NCBI RefSeq assembly: GCF_031426495.1
Contig: NZ_JANPLK010000045.1
Coordinates: 1-39,339, forward strand
Direction of reading: 5' to 3'
Length of the DNA: 39,339 nt
Origin: Gemmatimonas sp.
GTDB lineage: Bacteria > Gemmatimonadota > Gemmatimonadetes > Gemmatimonadales > Gemmatimonadaceae
Positions within the stretch are counted from its first letter, which is position 1. The number at the start of each line of letters is the position of its first letter. The translations under genes and the position numbers were made by a program. Under the pieces are notes generated by a model. The model was not told the origin of the DNA, did not search any database, and was given only the letters and a program-made list of their open reading frames with translations. This document shows positions 27,334 to 35,141 of this stretch, in pieces.

Positions 27334-28171
27334 CGTGCCCTCGACCGAGGTCGCACGCGCCGCGTATGAACAGCGCGAAGTGTTCGTGTCGAACGGGCGT
27401 GGCGACACGCGACCGATCACATGGGGCATCGCCGTAGAAGCACCCGTCGAGATCGCACTGAACGGCACGCCGTGGACCGTCATGCTCGCCACGCCAGCCG
27501 ATCTCGCCGACTTGGCCGTGGGGCTCGCGCTCACCGAGCGCGTGCTCCGCGACGCGCGTGCCGTGACGGACGTGGTCGTGTCGGAGTTCCTGCACGATGT
27601 CTCCGTGAACATCGTCGTGCCTGAGTCGGCACTCGACACGACGGCCGTTCGCTCGCGCTCGCTGTTGGGCAGTACAGCGTGTGGCCTGTGCGGCCTCGAA
27701 TCGCTGGCCCAGCTGCACGCACGCGGAACGACCGCCATCACGGAGCGGCGCTACACCGACGTCGGCGACGCCGCCATTCTGCGCGCGTTCACCGAACTGC
27801 CGGCTCACCAGCCGATCAACGCCGCCACGCGATCGGTGCATGCGGCCGCGTGGTGCGGCGTGAACGGAGACATCGAACTGGTGCGCGAGGATGTCGGGCG
27901 CCACAATGCGCTCGACAAGCTGATGGGTGCCCGCGCGCGCGGCGCCGCGCTCGCGAAGCCGGGCTTCGTGGTCATGAGCAGCCGCTGCAGCTACGAGTTG
28001 GTGTACAAAGCCGCCGTGGCCCACACGCTGCTGCTGGCCACCGTGTCGGCGCCGACCACCATGGCGCTCGAATGGTCGACGGCGCTGCAACTGCCGCTGG
28101 CCTGCCGGGTGGGCGGCGAGTTTGACGGTCGGGTGGTGCGATTTCCTGCGGAGGAGACGGATGGAGGCTGA
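27326..28171 (+). CDS. fdhD: formate dehydrogenase accessory sulfurtransferase FdhD
   Basis: A 281-residue FdhD. It moves sulfur from a cysteine desulfurase to the molybdenum cofactor, a step required for formate dehydrogenase activity. The conserved CGLCG motif (about residues 118-122, in STACGLCGLESL) carries the sulfur-transfer cysteines. Other family blocks are PADLADLAVGLALTERVL, CGVNGDIELVREDVGRHNALDKLMG and GFVVMSSRCSYELVYKAA. The start is GTG 27326, with GGAGGTG about 10 nt upstream inside the end of fdsA. It ends 11 bp inside fdsD. Its place in the operon corresponds to fdsC in proteobacterial fds operons. Confidence 0.95.
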   Translation: MTDVPSTEVARAAYEQREVFVSNGRGDTRPITWGIAVEAPVEIALNGTPWTVMLATPADLADLAVGLALTERVLRDARAVTDVVVSEFLHDVSVNIVVPESALDTTAVRSRSLLGSTACGLCGLESLAQLHARGTTAITERRYTDVGDAAILRAFTELPAHQPINAATRSVHAAAWCGVNGDIELVREDVGRHNALDKLMGARARGAALAKPGFVVMSSRCSYELVYKAAVAHTLLLATVSAPTTMALEWSTALQLPLACRVGGEFDGRVVRFPAEETDGG

Positions 28172-28391
28172 AACCCTCGTACGCATGGCGAATCAGATCG
28201 CCCACTTCTTCGCACCATACCCCGAGACGGATGCGATCGAGGGCGTGCGCGATCATCTCGTGCACTTCTGGGATCCGGCCATGCGAAAGGAGTTGCTCGC
28301 GATCGCCAGCGGACTCACGCCGGCCTCGACGCCGATCGATGCGCTGGTGCTGCGCGCCGTTCGGCAGCTGCGGCAGGGCGTCGACGAGTAG
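28161..28391 (+). CDS. fdsD: formate dehydrogenase delta subunit FdsD
   Basis: A 76-residue protein matching the FdsD family: LVRMANQIAHFFAPYP, then GVRDHLVHFWDPAMRKELLAI. FdsD is needed for an active complex in known fds systems, apparently for assembly or stability rather than catalysis. The start is ATG 28161, with GGAGGAG about 7 nt upstream, and it overlaps the fdhD end by 11 bp. An earlier in-frame start (28122) lies inside fdhD and is not supported. It is the last gene of the operon and is followed by the dense repeat cluster. A decayed second copy lies near 38300-38424. Confidence 0.92.
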   Translation: MEAETLVRMANQIAHFFAPYPETDAIEGVRDHLVHFWDPAMRKELLAIASGLTPASTPIDALVLRAVRQLRQGVDE

Positions 28392-28419
28392 GGCTAGGAC
28401 CAGCGCGCGTCAGTCCCAG

Positions 28420-28574
28420 TTTCAAGGGGTCAGTTTCAAGGGGTCAGAGTCGTTGAACGTTTCAAGGGGTCAGAGTCGTTGGAAGCGGGTCATGGCGACC
28501 GTTCAACGTCTCTGTCCCCTTGAAACTGCTGACCCCTTGAAACCCTAGCGTTCAACGACTCTGACCCCTTGAAA
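28420..28574. repeat. dense REP-like cluster, six copies in two facing groups
   Basis: Plus-orientation copies lie at 28420-28433 (partial), 28434-28457 and 28460-28483. Inverted copies lie at 28502-28525 (variant GTCTCTGTCCCC), ~28529-28542 (partial) and 28551-28574. The left group reads partial-full-full and the right group full-partial-full. It fills the gap between convergent genes and could fold into several alternative long hairpins, working as a two-way terminator. Confidence 0.9.
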
Positions 28575-28576
28575 CC

Positions 28577-31500
28577 CTACGCCGTCACGTGCCCCGTGCG
28601 TTCCAGCTTCCCCCACCCCGGCGCCCAGCCTTTCAACGCCGCGCGCATCGCCTTCACCAGCGCCAGATACAACACCTGCCGATAGGCAAGGCGTTGCAGC
28701 GGCACCAACAGTGCCTGCGACAACCGTTCCTCGGGCTCGAAGGCCACGCCCAGCACCGCCGTCACCGTATCGATCAACAAGAAGAAGGCGTACAGCGCCA
28801 GCACCGGCTCGGCGTGCACCCACGCCGCGTGCCACCCCAACGCCGGCGTCTCGACCGCGAGTCGCCCAATCGTGGCCAGCAACGCGATGTCGGCCGCGGG
28901 GGCCAGCAACGGGAAGAGCAGTTGAAAGAGCCAGATGTTGGGCAGCCCCACGATGCCGAGCGCACCGGCCGATGGCCGCAACAGCGCCCCGCGATGCTTC
29001 CAGGCGCATTGCAGCGTGCCGAAGCTCCAGCGGAATCGCTGCTTCAGCAGGGCGTCGAAGGTCTCGGGCGCTTCCGTCAACGCGACCGCGCGATCGGCCA
29101 GTGCCACGCGATGCCCGCCACGCAGCAGCGTCAACGTGAGATCCTGATCTTCCGCCAGCGTATCGGTGCGGAATCCACCGGCCGCCACCACCGCGCTGCG
29201 ACGCCACGCGCCAATGGCGCCCGGCACCACCGTGATGCAGTTCAGCATGACGAATGCGCGGCGGTCGAGATTCTGGCTCGTCACATACTCCACTGCCTGC
29301 CATCGGGTGATCAAGTTCACCCGATTGCCCACCTTGGCGTTGCCCGCCACCGCACCCACCCGACTATCCGCGAGAGGATGCACCAGGTGCCGGATCGCGT
29401 CAGGCACGAGGAGCGTATCGGCGTCGATCACCACGATGATGTCACCCGTGGCGTGCGCGATCCCGTTGTTGAGCGCGGCCGCCTTGCCGCCGTTCACTTG
29501 CCGCACCACGCGCAGGCGCGGGTCATCGCTGCACTGTGCCGCCACGTCAGCGGTGTCATCCGACGAACCATCATCGATCACCAGCACTTCGAACGCGTCG
29601 TATTCCTGCGCCAGCACCGAGCGCACCGTGCGGGCGATCACCCGCCCTTCGTTGTACGCCGGAACAAGCACCGACACCATTGGCTTGTAGTCCGCGTCCT
29701 CCACGCGGCGCCCATACCGCGGCACGAACCGCTGCAGCGCGGCGAGGGTCCCGATCCCGAACATGCGCAGCAGTCCCAACACGAGCGCCACCAGGAATGC
29801 ACTGACGATCAACGTTTCGCCCACACTGGCCATGCGCAGCGCGACGAGATTCAACACGCGCTGTGACGCTTCCCCGCTCGGTGCGCTCGGCGTACCCGCT
29901 TGCGGCGACACATTGAGCAGGCCGGCAACCGTGGTCGGCTCGTAGCCACGCGCGCGCAAAGAGTCGATCAGCGGCCCGAGCGCCGCCAGCGTGCTCGTCC
30001 GGTCGCCACCCGCGTCGTGAAGCAGGATGATGCGGCCGTTCTTCCGCGACAACGCATCGAGCGCGTTCGCCACAATCTGCTGCGGGTTGTCTTCGAACCA
30101 GTCCTTGCTGTCGATCTCGAGACCGGCCACGCGGTAGCCGAGCTCATTCGCCACCGCCATCGGCCGCAGGCGCTCGTCGGTACTCGGACTGGCATCACCG
30201 ATGTACGGTGGACGAAACAACAGCGGTCGATGACCAGTCACCGCTTCAATCACACGGCCGGTCGCGGCAAGCTCCATCGAAATGGCTTGCTCGCTCAAAC
30301 CCGCAAAATCGGGATGGCTCCACGAGTGATTGCCAATCTCATGCCCCTCCGCGACGATGCGGCGTGTCAGCTCGGGCAGCCGCTGCACCTGACGACCGAC
30401 CACGAAAAAGCTGGCGACGGCGTGTCGTGACTTCAGCGTGTCGAGGATTGGCGCCGTAAAGCGGTCGTCGGGGCCGTCGTCGAAGGTGAGTGCCACCCGG
30501 CGCGACCCGGCGCCACCACGCGAGATCAGATAGCCACCGGCGGACTTCGTGATCGTCTCGCCTTGCACGTAGCCGCGCGCATCCACCGTGACGGACCGTT
30601 CACCGCGTCCCGACTGCCGTTCGACCGCCAGCACCTCCCCCTCGCCGACGATCACCGATACGCCGTCGTTCGGCAGGTCGCGCAGATCGCTGGGCGAACC
30701 GGTCCGCCCGGTGCGCGCCAGCACCCTCCAGAGCGTGGCGTCTTCGCCACCCAATCGCCAGAACGCAAGCCCCGCCGCACCGGTGGCATGGGCCACGGTG
30801 ATCTGGTTCCACGCCGTCGCCGCGTCGAGATACCACACCGTGTGCGCGACCCCCTGCCCGTCGCGCCACGTGGCATACGGATTTCGCGTACGCCCGTCGA
30901 ACCACGGCCCGCTCCGCGTGACGCGGCCGAGAGCCATCGCTTCACTCACGCTCACGGTGGCCGCTTCTTTTCGGTCGCTGCGCCAGTGGTAGCCGTACTG
31001 CCCGAGGCCCGCCAGCACTTTCTGCGCGGGAATGGCGTCAAGCACCGCGTCGAGGCGTGCCGCAAACCACGGCGCACTCGCCACCGGCCCCGGCTCGGTG
31101 TTGTCCGCATGCTCGTCGTACAGCATGGGGATCGCGTAGTCGAGCGCCGCCCCGTAGGCGGCCAGCGGATAGCCGTCACCTTCGCTGATCGGCAGCGCGG
31201 CCGACACCACCGCCCCGAGTGGCGCGAGCGCGCTACGCAGTGCCGCAATAAACGCCAGCACCTGCGGATGCTCGGCGGCCGGCACCAACTCGTAGTCGAG
31301 CGTGACGCCCTTGAGATCGTGGAGTCGCACCACGTCCATGAGCTGACGCACCGCGTGCGCCCGTGTGGCCGGTGTCCCGACCACGCTCGATACGAGCGTG
31401 GAATCGAAGCCCGAGGCGCCGAAATTGGTGAGCATGAGATGCACGCCGAGGTCCAATCGCCGTGCCTCGTCGAGCAGATCCTCATCGAGCGTGATCGTGA

Positions 31501-31960
31501 TCTCGCCCGGCTTCCCGCGGCCGAGGAACGCGCCTTCCACGATGACCCAGTCGAGATGATCGCCGTAGCGCTTCAGCGCTGCGCGGCTGCCGGCGTCCCA
31601 TTGGACGACGAAGCCGGCCACGATCGGGTCCGACACCGGCGTGCCGACATGGCGCGCCGTCGCCATGGGTGGGCATCGCGTCGCACAGGGACGCAGGGTC
31701 GAGGCGTCGGCCCGACCGACGCGCCGTGAGGCCAGACTGGTCGCGATGGGCAGCGGCTCGACCACCGGCGGTTGCAGCACACCGATGGCAAATGAGCCGC
31801 CTAGCAGAGCGACAGCGGCCCCCAACCCGACGAGGACGGAACGCAACGCGCGGCCGCGACGGCCGGAGGGATCGTGGAAGACAGGACGAATGGACACGTC
31901 TGGAGCATCGACCAAACACCGGCGCGACTGAATAAGATGCGTGGAATGCGACACGACCAC
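28577..31960 (-). CDS. trifunctional GH18-like / polysaccharide deacetylase / GT2 membrane protein
   Basis: A 1127-residue fusion. Residues 41-60 form an N-terminal membrane anchor. At 110-415 there is a GH18-type barrel with GVTLDYE, where E224 fits the catalytic acid and D222 its partner. At 488-690 there is a NodB deacetylase (TFDDGP 492-497, metal-binding H545/H549 in NHSWSH, RPPY at 583). A membrane helix at 713-735 leads to an inverting GT2 domain with DDG 796, DAD 846-848, ED 937 and QRFRW 974-978, the signature of processive synthases, and two or more C-terminal helices. Known relatives fuse deacetylase to GT2 and make or trim N-acetylglucosamine polymers such as PNAG. The start is uncertain: GTG 31960 or GTG 31897, neither with a good ribosome site. 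It ends in the repeat cluster. Confidence 0.9.
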   Translation of the reverse strand: MVVSHSTHLIQSRRCLVDAPDVSIRPVFHDPSGRRGRALRSVLVGLGAAVALLGGSFAIGVLQPPVVEPLPIATSLASRRVGRADASTLRPCATRCPPMATARHVGTPVSDPIVAGFVVQWDAGSRAALKRYGDHLDWVIVEGAFLGRGKPGEITITLDEDLLDEARRLDLGVHLMLTNFGASGFDSTLVSSVVGTPATRAHAVRQLMDVVRLHDLKGVTLDYELVPAAEHPQVLAFIAALRSALAPLGAVVSAALPISEGDGYPLAAYGAALDYAIPMLYDEHADNTEPGPVASAPWFAARLDAVLDAIPAQKVLAGLGQYGYHWRSDRKEAATVSVSEAMALGRVTRSGPWFDGRTRNPYATWRDGQGVAHTVWYLDAATAWNQITVAHATGAAGLAFWRLGGEDATLWRVLARTGRTGSPSDLRDLPNDGVSVIVGEGEVLAVERQSGRGERSVTVDARGYVQGETITKSAGGYLISRGGAGSRRVALTFDDGPDDRFTAPILDTLKSRHAVASFFVVGRQVQRLPELTRRIVAEGHEIGNHSWSHPDFAGLSEQAISMELAATGRVIEAVTGHRPLLFRPPYIGDASPSTDERLRPMAVANELGYRVAGLEIDSKDWFEDNPQQIVANALDALSRKNGRIILLHDAGGDRTSTLAALGPLIDSLRARGYEPTTVAGLLNVSPQAGTPSAPSGEASQRVLNLVALRMASVGETLIVSAFLVALVLGLLRMFGIGTLAALQRFVPRYGRRVEDADYKPMVSVLVPAYNEGRVIARTVRSVLAQEYDAFEVLVIDDGSSDDTADVAAQCSDDPRLRVVRQVNGGKAAALNNGIAHATGDIIVVIDADTLLVPDAIRHLVHPLADSRVGAVAGNAKVGNRVNLITRWQAVEYVTSQNLDRRAFVMLNCITVVPGAIGAWRRSAVVAAGGFRTDTLAEDQDLTLTLLRGGHRVALADRAVALTEAPETFDALLKQRFRWSFGTLQCAWKHRGALLRPSAGALGIVGLPNIWLFQLLFPLLAPAADIALLATIGRLAVETPALGWHAAWVHAEPVLALYAFFLLIDTVTAVLGVAFEPEERLSQALLVPLQRLAYRQVLYLALVKAMRAALKGWAPGWGKLERTGHVTA

Positions 31961-32009
31961 TTGTCTCGCCGTGCTTGTGACGTCGGCGCCAACGTCCTAC
32001 GTTCGCCGG

Positions 32010-32408
32010 ATGCCATCGTCGAGCCACCCCGACCGCCGCGCCTTTCTGCAGGGGGCGCTGTGTACCGTCGCCGGGCTCACGCTGGTGGGTGGTTGCTCGC
32101 CAGACGCGCCCTACGACGATGCCACCCTGATGCAGCCGACGCTGTTGCCGACGCTTGGCCCCACGCGGGTGCGCGAGATCGGGCAGGCGTATCGTCGTGC
32201 CACCCCGGCCGAATCCACCGCGCCAACGCTGCGCGCGGCGATTGCCCGGGGTGCCCAGCAGCTCCGCGGCTTGCGGTGGTCGCCGTACCCATCGCTCGAG
32301 GCCCTCATCACGGCGGATTTCACGGACGGGCGTGTGGTGTTCCCCGCCGGATGGATGCTCTCGGTGAACGAAGCGCGTCAGTGCGGCTTGTTCAGCTTGC
32401 AGGGCTGA
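32010..32408 (+). CDS. Tat/lipoprotein small subunit of a GMC oxidoreductase
   Basis: A 132-residue exported protein from ATG 32010. The N-terminus HPDRRAFLQGALCTVAGLTLVGGCS combines a twin-arginine motif (DRRAFL) with a lipobox ending in GGC. The C-terminus VVFPAGWMLSVNEARQCGL has the W-x-L-S-x-x-E-A-R pattern typical of small proteins encoded beside GMC-type dehydrogenases. These usually pair with the large flavin subunit and carry it across the membrane folded. The GMC gene starts 10 bp after its stop. It lies divergent from the trifunctional glycan protein, about 50 bp away. Confidence 0.8.
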   Translation: MPSSSHPDRRAFLQGALCTVAGLTLVGGCSPDAPYDDATLMQPTLLPTLGPTRVREIGQAYRRATPAESTAPTLRAAIARGAQQLRGLRWSPYPSLEALITADFTDGRVVFPAGWMLSVNEARQCGLFSLQG

Positions 32409-32418
32409 GCCGACCCAC

Positions 32419-33957
32419 ATGCATACCGATGCCTTGTCGCTCCCCGATGGCACGCGGCTCGACGGCGACCTCTGTATCGTCGGCGCCGGTGCGGCCGGCA
32501 TCGCGATCGCCATGGAGTTTGTCGGTACATCGACCCGCGTGCTGTTGCTCGAAGGCGGTGGGTTCGACCTCGAAGGGCCCATGCAGGCGTTGTATCGCGG
32601 TGAGGTGGTAGGACGGCCATACTACCCGCTGGACGCGACGCGCCTACACTACTTCGGTGGCACCACGGGGCATTGGGGTGGGTTCTGCGCACCGCTGGAT
32701 CCGATTGACTTCACCACGCGAGCCTGGGTGCCGCACAGTGGATGGCCCATCACGCGCGCACAGCTCGATCCGTTTTACGCGCGAGCGCATCCGTTGCTCG
32801 ATCTCGGGCCGTTCGACTACCGCAGCGCGTTCTGGGAGCAGCAGGACCCGCGCCGCGAGCGACTGCCGCTCGATCGCACCGTGCTCGAGGAGAAGGTGTG
32901 GCAGTTCAGTGCCCCGACGCGCTTCGGCTCCAAGTTCCGACGCGCCTTGGTCGATGCGCCCAACGTGCACCTCTACACGCACGCCAATGTGGTCAGCGTG
33001 GTCGCCAACGAGAGTGCCCGCGCGATCGACGCCGTGCAGGTGCGCCAGTTCGATGGGCGCACGCTCCGCGTACGGGCCACGCAGTTCGTCCTCGCCTGCA
33101 GCACCATGCAGAACGTGCGTCTGCTGCTGGCGTCCAACGAGCGCGCCACGACGGGGCTTGGCAACGCGCACGATCAGGTGGGCCGGTACTTCGCCGAACA
33201 CCTCGAAATGCCGGCCGGTACCGCCGTACTCACGCGGCCGCAGTCGATGCAGCACTACGCGTACGACTTCGGCGTCACCAAGGCACGCGCCGAGTTGCGT
33301 CTCACGGACGCGCAGCAGCAGGCTCGCGGCGTATTGAACGCCACGGTGGCGGTGGAACCGGCACCGGAGTCGGGCGAGGCCCGCAGCACGTTCGAAGCGG
33401 AATCCCCGGAAGATGTGGAGCTCTACCGGCGTGCCACGAAGGACAGCTTGACGGCCGACATGAAGTCCACCGAGCAGGTGTACGATGCCGAACGCGTTCG
33501 GGCAAAGCCGTTCTTCACGCTCATGACGCGGCAAGAGCAGGCGCCCAATCCGAACTCACGCATTACGCTCTCCAGTGAACGCGATGCGCTCGGTGTGCCG
33601 CGCGTGCGCTTCGACTGGCAGCTCACCGCACTCGACAAGCACAGCATGCGCACGCTGTACTCGAGCGTAGGCCGCGAGTTCGGGCGACTCGGCATCGGGC
33701 GCGTGCAGCTGCGCGACTGGCTGTTGAGCGACGACCTCACGTGGCCATCGCTCGTGAGCGGCGGCTGGCACGACACCGGCGCCACCCGTATGCATCAGGA
33801 TCCGAAACAGGGCGTGGTCGATGCCGACTGCCGCGTGCATGGACTGGGCAACCTGTATCTGGCCGGCGCGGGGGTGTTTCCCACAGCGGGATCGGCCAAC
33901 CCCACATTGACGCTGGTGGCGCTGGCGCTGCGGTTGGCGGATCGGCTGAAGGGGTAG
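32419..33957 (+). CDS. GMC-family FAD oxidoreductase
   Basis: A 512-residue flavoenzyme of the glucose-methanol-choline family. The FAD dinucleotide-binding fold is at the start (LCIVGAGAAGIAIAMEF, then LLEGGG), the flavin loop is GGTTGHWGGFCAPLD, and the C-terminal block has the His in GWHDTGATRMHQDP and the Asn in GSANPTLT, the expected catalytic pair. The substrate is probably a sugar or alcohol. It has no signal peptide of its own and is likely exported with the Tat small subunit encoded 10 bp upstream. Three-subunit dehydrogenases of this type also use a multiheme cytochrome c; no such gene is seen here, so its electron acceptor is unknown. Confidence 0.9.
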   Translation: MHTDALSLPDGTRLDGDLCIVGAGAAGIAIAMEFVGTSTRVLLLEGGGFDLEGPMQALYRGEVVGRPYYPLDATRLHYFGGTTGHWGGFCAPLDPIDFTTRAWVPHSGWPITRAQLDPFYARAHPLLDLGPFDYRSAFWEQQDPRRERLPLDRTVLEEKVWQFSAPTRFGSKFRRALVDAPNVHLYTHANVVSVVANESARAIDAVQVRQFDGRTLRVRATQFVLACSTMQNVRLLLASNERATTGLGNAHDQVGRYFAEHLEMPAGTAVLTRPQSMQHYAYDFGVTKARAELRLTDAQQQARGVLNATVAVEPAPESGEARSTFEAESPEDVELYRRATKDSLTADMKSTEQVYDAERVRAKPFFTLMTRQEQAPNPNSRITLSSERDALGVPRVRFDWQLTALDKHSMRTLYSSVGREFGRLGIGRVQLRDWLLSDDLTWPSLVSGGWHDTGATRMHQDPKQGVVDADCRVHGLGNLYLAGAGVFPTAGSANPTLTLVALALRLADRLKG

Positions 33958-34087
33958 GGGGTGGGTGACGCGCGGTGACGCGGGTTGACAGGGCATCCCT
34001 CGCGGTGGCGCGATGACGACCGTTCGTGCCGTTGACGGTATTATGGCGGCCACGACGCGATTGCCAGCGATCCTCTCCGCCATTACC

Positions 34088-34116
34088 GTAATACGTATTA
34101 CCTAACTTACGTATTG
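34088..34116 (+). promoter_or_regulatory. MazE-type operator: perfect 14 bp palindrome plus half-site
   Basis: GTAATACGTATTAC (34088-34101) is a perfect palindrome, and TTACGTATTGC (about 34107-34117) repeats one half. Together they end just before the GGAGGAG ribosome site of the antitoxin gene. Two spaced sites of this sort are typical of cooperative autorepression by antitoxin or toxin-antitoxin complexes. Confidence 0.65.
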
Positions 34117-34128
34117 CGGAGGAGTGCC

Positions 34129-34353
34129 ATGCCCGTGTCCACGCTCACGTCCAAGTATCAGGCCACGATTCCCCGCGCCGTACGCGAGGCGCTGACCCTC
34201 ACGGCCGGTGACCGCATCGAGTTCCTCATTGAGCGCGACGGGGTGCGTGTACGGCGCGCCCTGCCCGCCGACGCCGAGTTGCAGGAGCTCGAGGCCACGC
34301 TGGCTCCGGAATGGGATTCGGCACGCGACGATGCGGCCTATGCCGACCTATAG
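34129..34353 (+). CDS. AbrB/MazE-type antitoxin
   Basis: A 74-residue swapped-hairpin AbrB-family protein: STLTSKYQATIPRAVREALTLTAGDRIEFLIERDGVRVRR, then an acidic tail that would bind the toxin. A TTG at 34114 in the same frame lies on the GCGGAGGAG ribosome site, so ATG 34129 is the real start. It represses its own promoter in known systems, and the palindromes immediately upstream fit this. The toxin gene overlaps its 3' end. Confidence 0.88.
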   Translation: MPVSTLTSKYQATIPRAVREALTLTAGDRIEFLIERDGVRVRRALPADAELQELEATLAPEWDSARDDAAYADL

Positions 34354-34672
34354 CCCCGGGGACGTGGTGGTCGTGCCCTTCCCTTTCTCCGACCGCGACG
34401 CGTCGAAGCGGCGCCCGGCACTGGTCTGTTCGGCGACCGCCTTCAACGACAGTTCGCACCATCTGGTGCTGGCCATGATCACCACCGCCGCGCACAAGAA
34501 GTGGCCAGGGGATGTACCCATTCGCGATCTCACGCCCACCGGACTGCCGGTCGCGTCCATCGTGCGCTGGAAGCTGTTCACCTTGGATACGTCACTGGTG
34601 CTCCGCCAAGCGGGCGCGCTCTCAGCGCGCGACCGCGCGACGTGCCGAAAGCGTCAGCCGATCGCGCTGTAA
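34331..34672 (+). CDS. MazF/PemK-type mRNA interferase toxin
   Basis: A 113-residue MazF/PemK-family endoribonuclease. The core GDVVVVPFPFSDRDASKRRPALVCSA is the family signature, with the conserved Arg in the KRRPAL loop; a later strand is SIVRWKLFTLDTSLV. It would cleave mRNA at short specific sites when the antitoxin is lost; the site is not predictable here. The start is ATG 34331, 23 bp inside the antitoxin gene, or ATG 34340, leaving 110 residues. Coupled translation is expected. It converges with a truncated gamma-glutamyltransferase. Confidence 0.88.
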   Translation: MRPMPTYSPGDVVVVPFPFSDRDASKRRPALVCSATAFNDSSHHLVLAMITTAAHKKWPGDVPIRDLTPTGLPVASIVRWKLFTLDTSLVLRQAGALSARDRATCRKRQPIAL

Positions 34673-34693
34673 GACTGCGCACCGCCCCACGCC

Positions 34694-34978
34694 TCAGCAC
34701 CCCACCACCATCCCGTCCTTGCGCGGATCACTCCCCGCCGCAAACCCCTTGGGCAGGCGCACGATCGCCTGTGCGCCGCCAAAGGCGACCGTGGGCTGCT
34801 CGATCAGCACGTGCCCCATCGCCACGAGCGGGTGGCGCACGCCATCGCCGATCGGCGGCTCGAGCGCCACGCGCTGACGGTCGTAGGGACGCAAGCGCGA
34901 CGCATCGATGGCCGCCTGCACGTCCATGCCGAACAGGAATGGCGGATTGAGACGACGGCGCCGCTCGGCGAGTGTGGG
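34694..34978 (-). pseudogene. truncated gamma-glutamyltransferase, C-terminal remnant
   Basis: Only the last ~95 codons of a gamma-glutamyltranspeptidase-type gene remain. The conserved end is clear: GMDVQAAIDASRLRPYD, VALEPPIGDGV, FGGAQAIVRL and AAGSDPRKDGMVVGC at the stop. The homologous frame runs back through LAERRRRLNPPFLF to about 34978, exactly where a REP-like copy begins, and everything upstream is the promoter region of the TonB receptor. A full enzyme needs a catalytic Thr far upstream, which is gone, so this cannot be active. A spurious internal ATG at 34927 could still express 77 residues. Confidence 0.75.
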
Positions 34979-34999
34979 TTCAAGGGGTCAGAGTCGTTG
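34979..34999. repeat. REP-like copy at the gamma-glutamyltransferase breakpoint
   Basis: A plus-orientation copy (TTCAAGGGGTCAG through GTCGTTG) is complete except for its last bases, where GTTCC replaces GAAC. It lies at the junction of the truncated gene and the TonB receptor leader. Confidence 0.85.
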
Positions 35000-35070
35000 T
35001 TCCGACGGTACCAGTTCCGTGACCGCCTGTTTTGCTGCAACATTGTGGGACGAGACGGCGGACCCAACCG

Positions 35071-35110
35071 GCCCCGACCCGCCCCGACCCGCCCCGACCC
35101 GCCCCGACGC
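35071..35110 (+). repeat. 10 bp tandem repeat in the TonB receptor leader
   Basis: Three perfect units of GCCCCGACCC and a fourth with one change (GCCCCGACGC), with a weaker unit before them. It ends 31 bp before the receptor start codon. Unit number could vary by slippage and alter promoter spacing or leader folding. Confidence 0.85.
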
Positions 35111-35141
35111 GACTGTCCTCTACCGAAGGAGTTGTATAACG

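Noticed and set aside
28420..28574. Possible CRISPR array
   Set aside because: The repeats occur in both orientations, have no regular unique spacers, and recur singly across the window; no cas genes are present.
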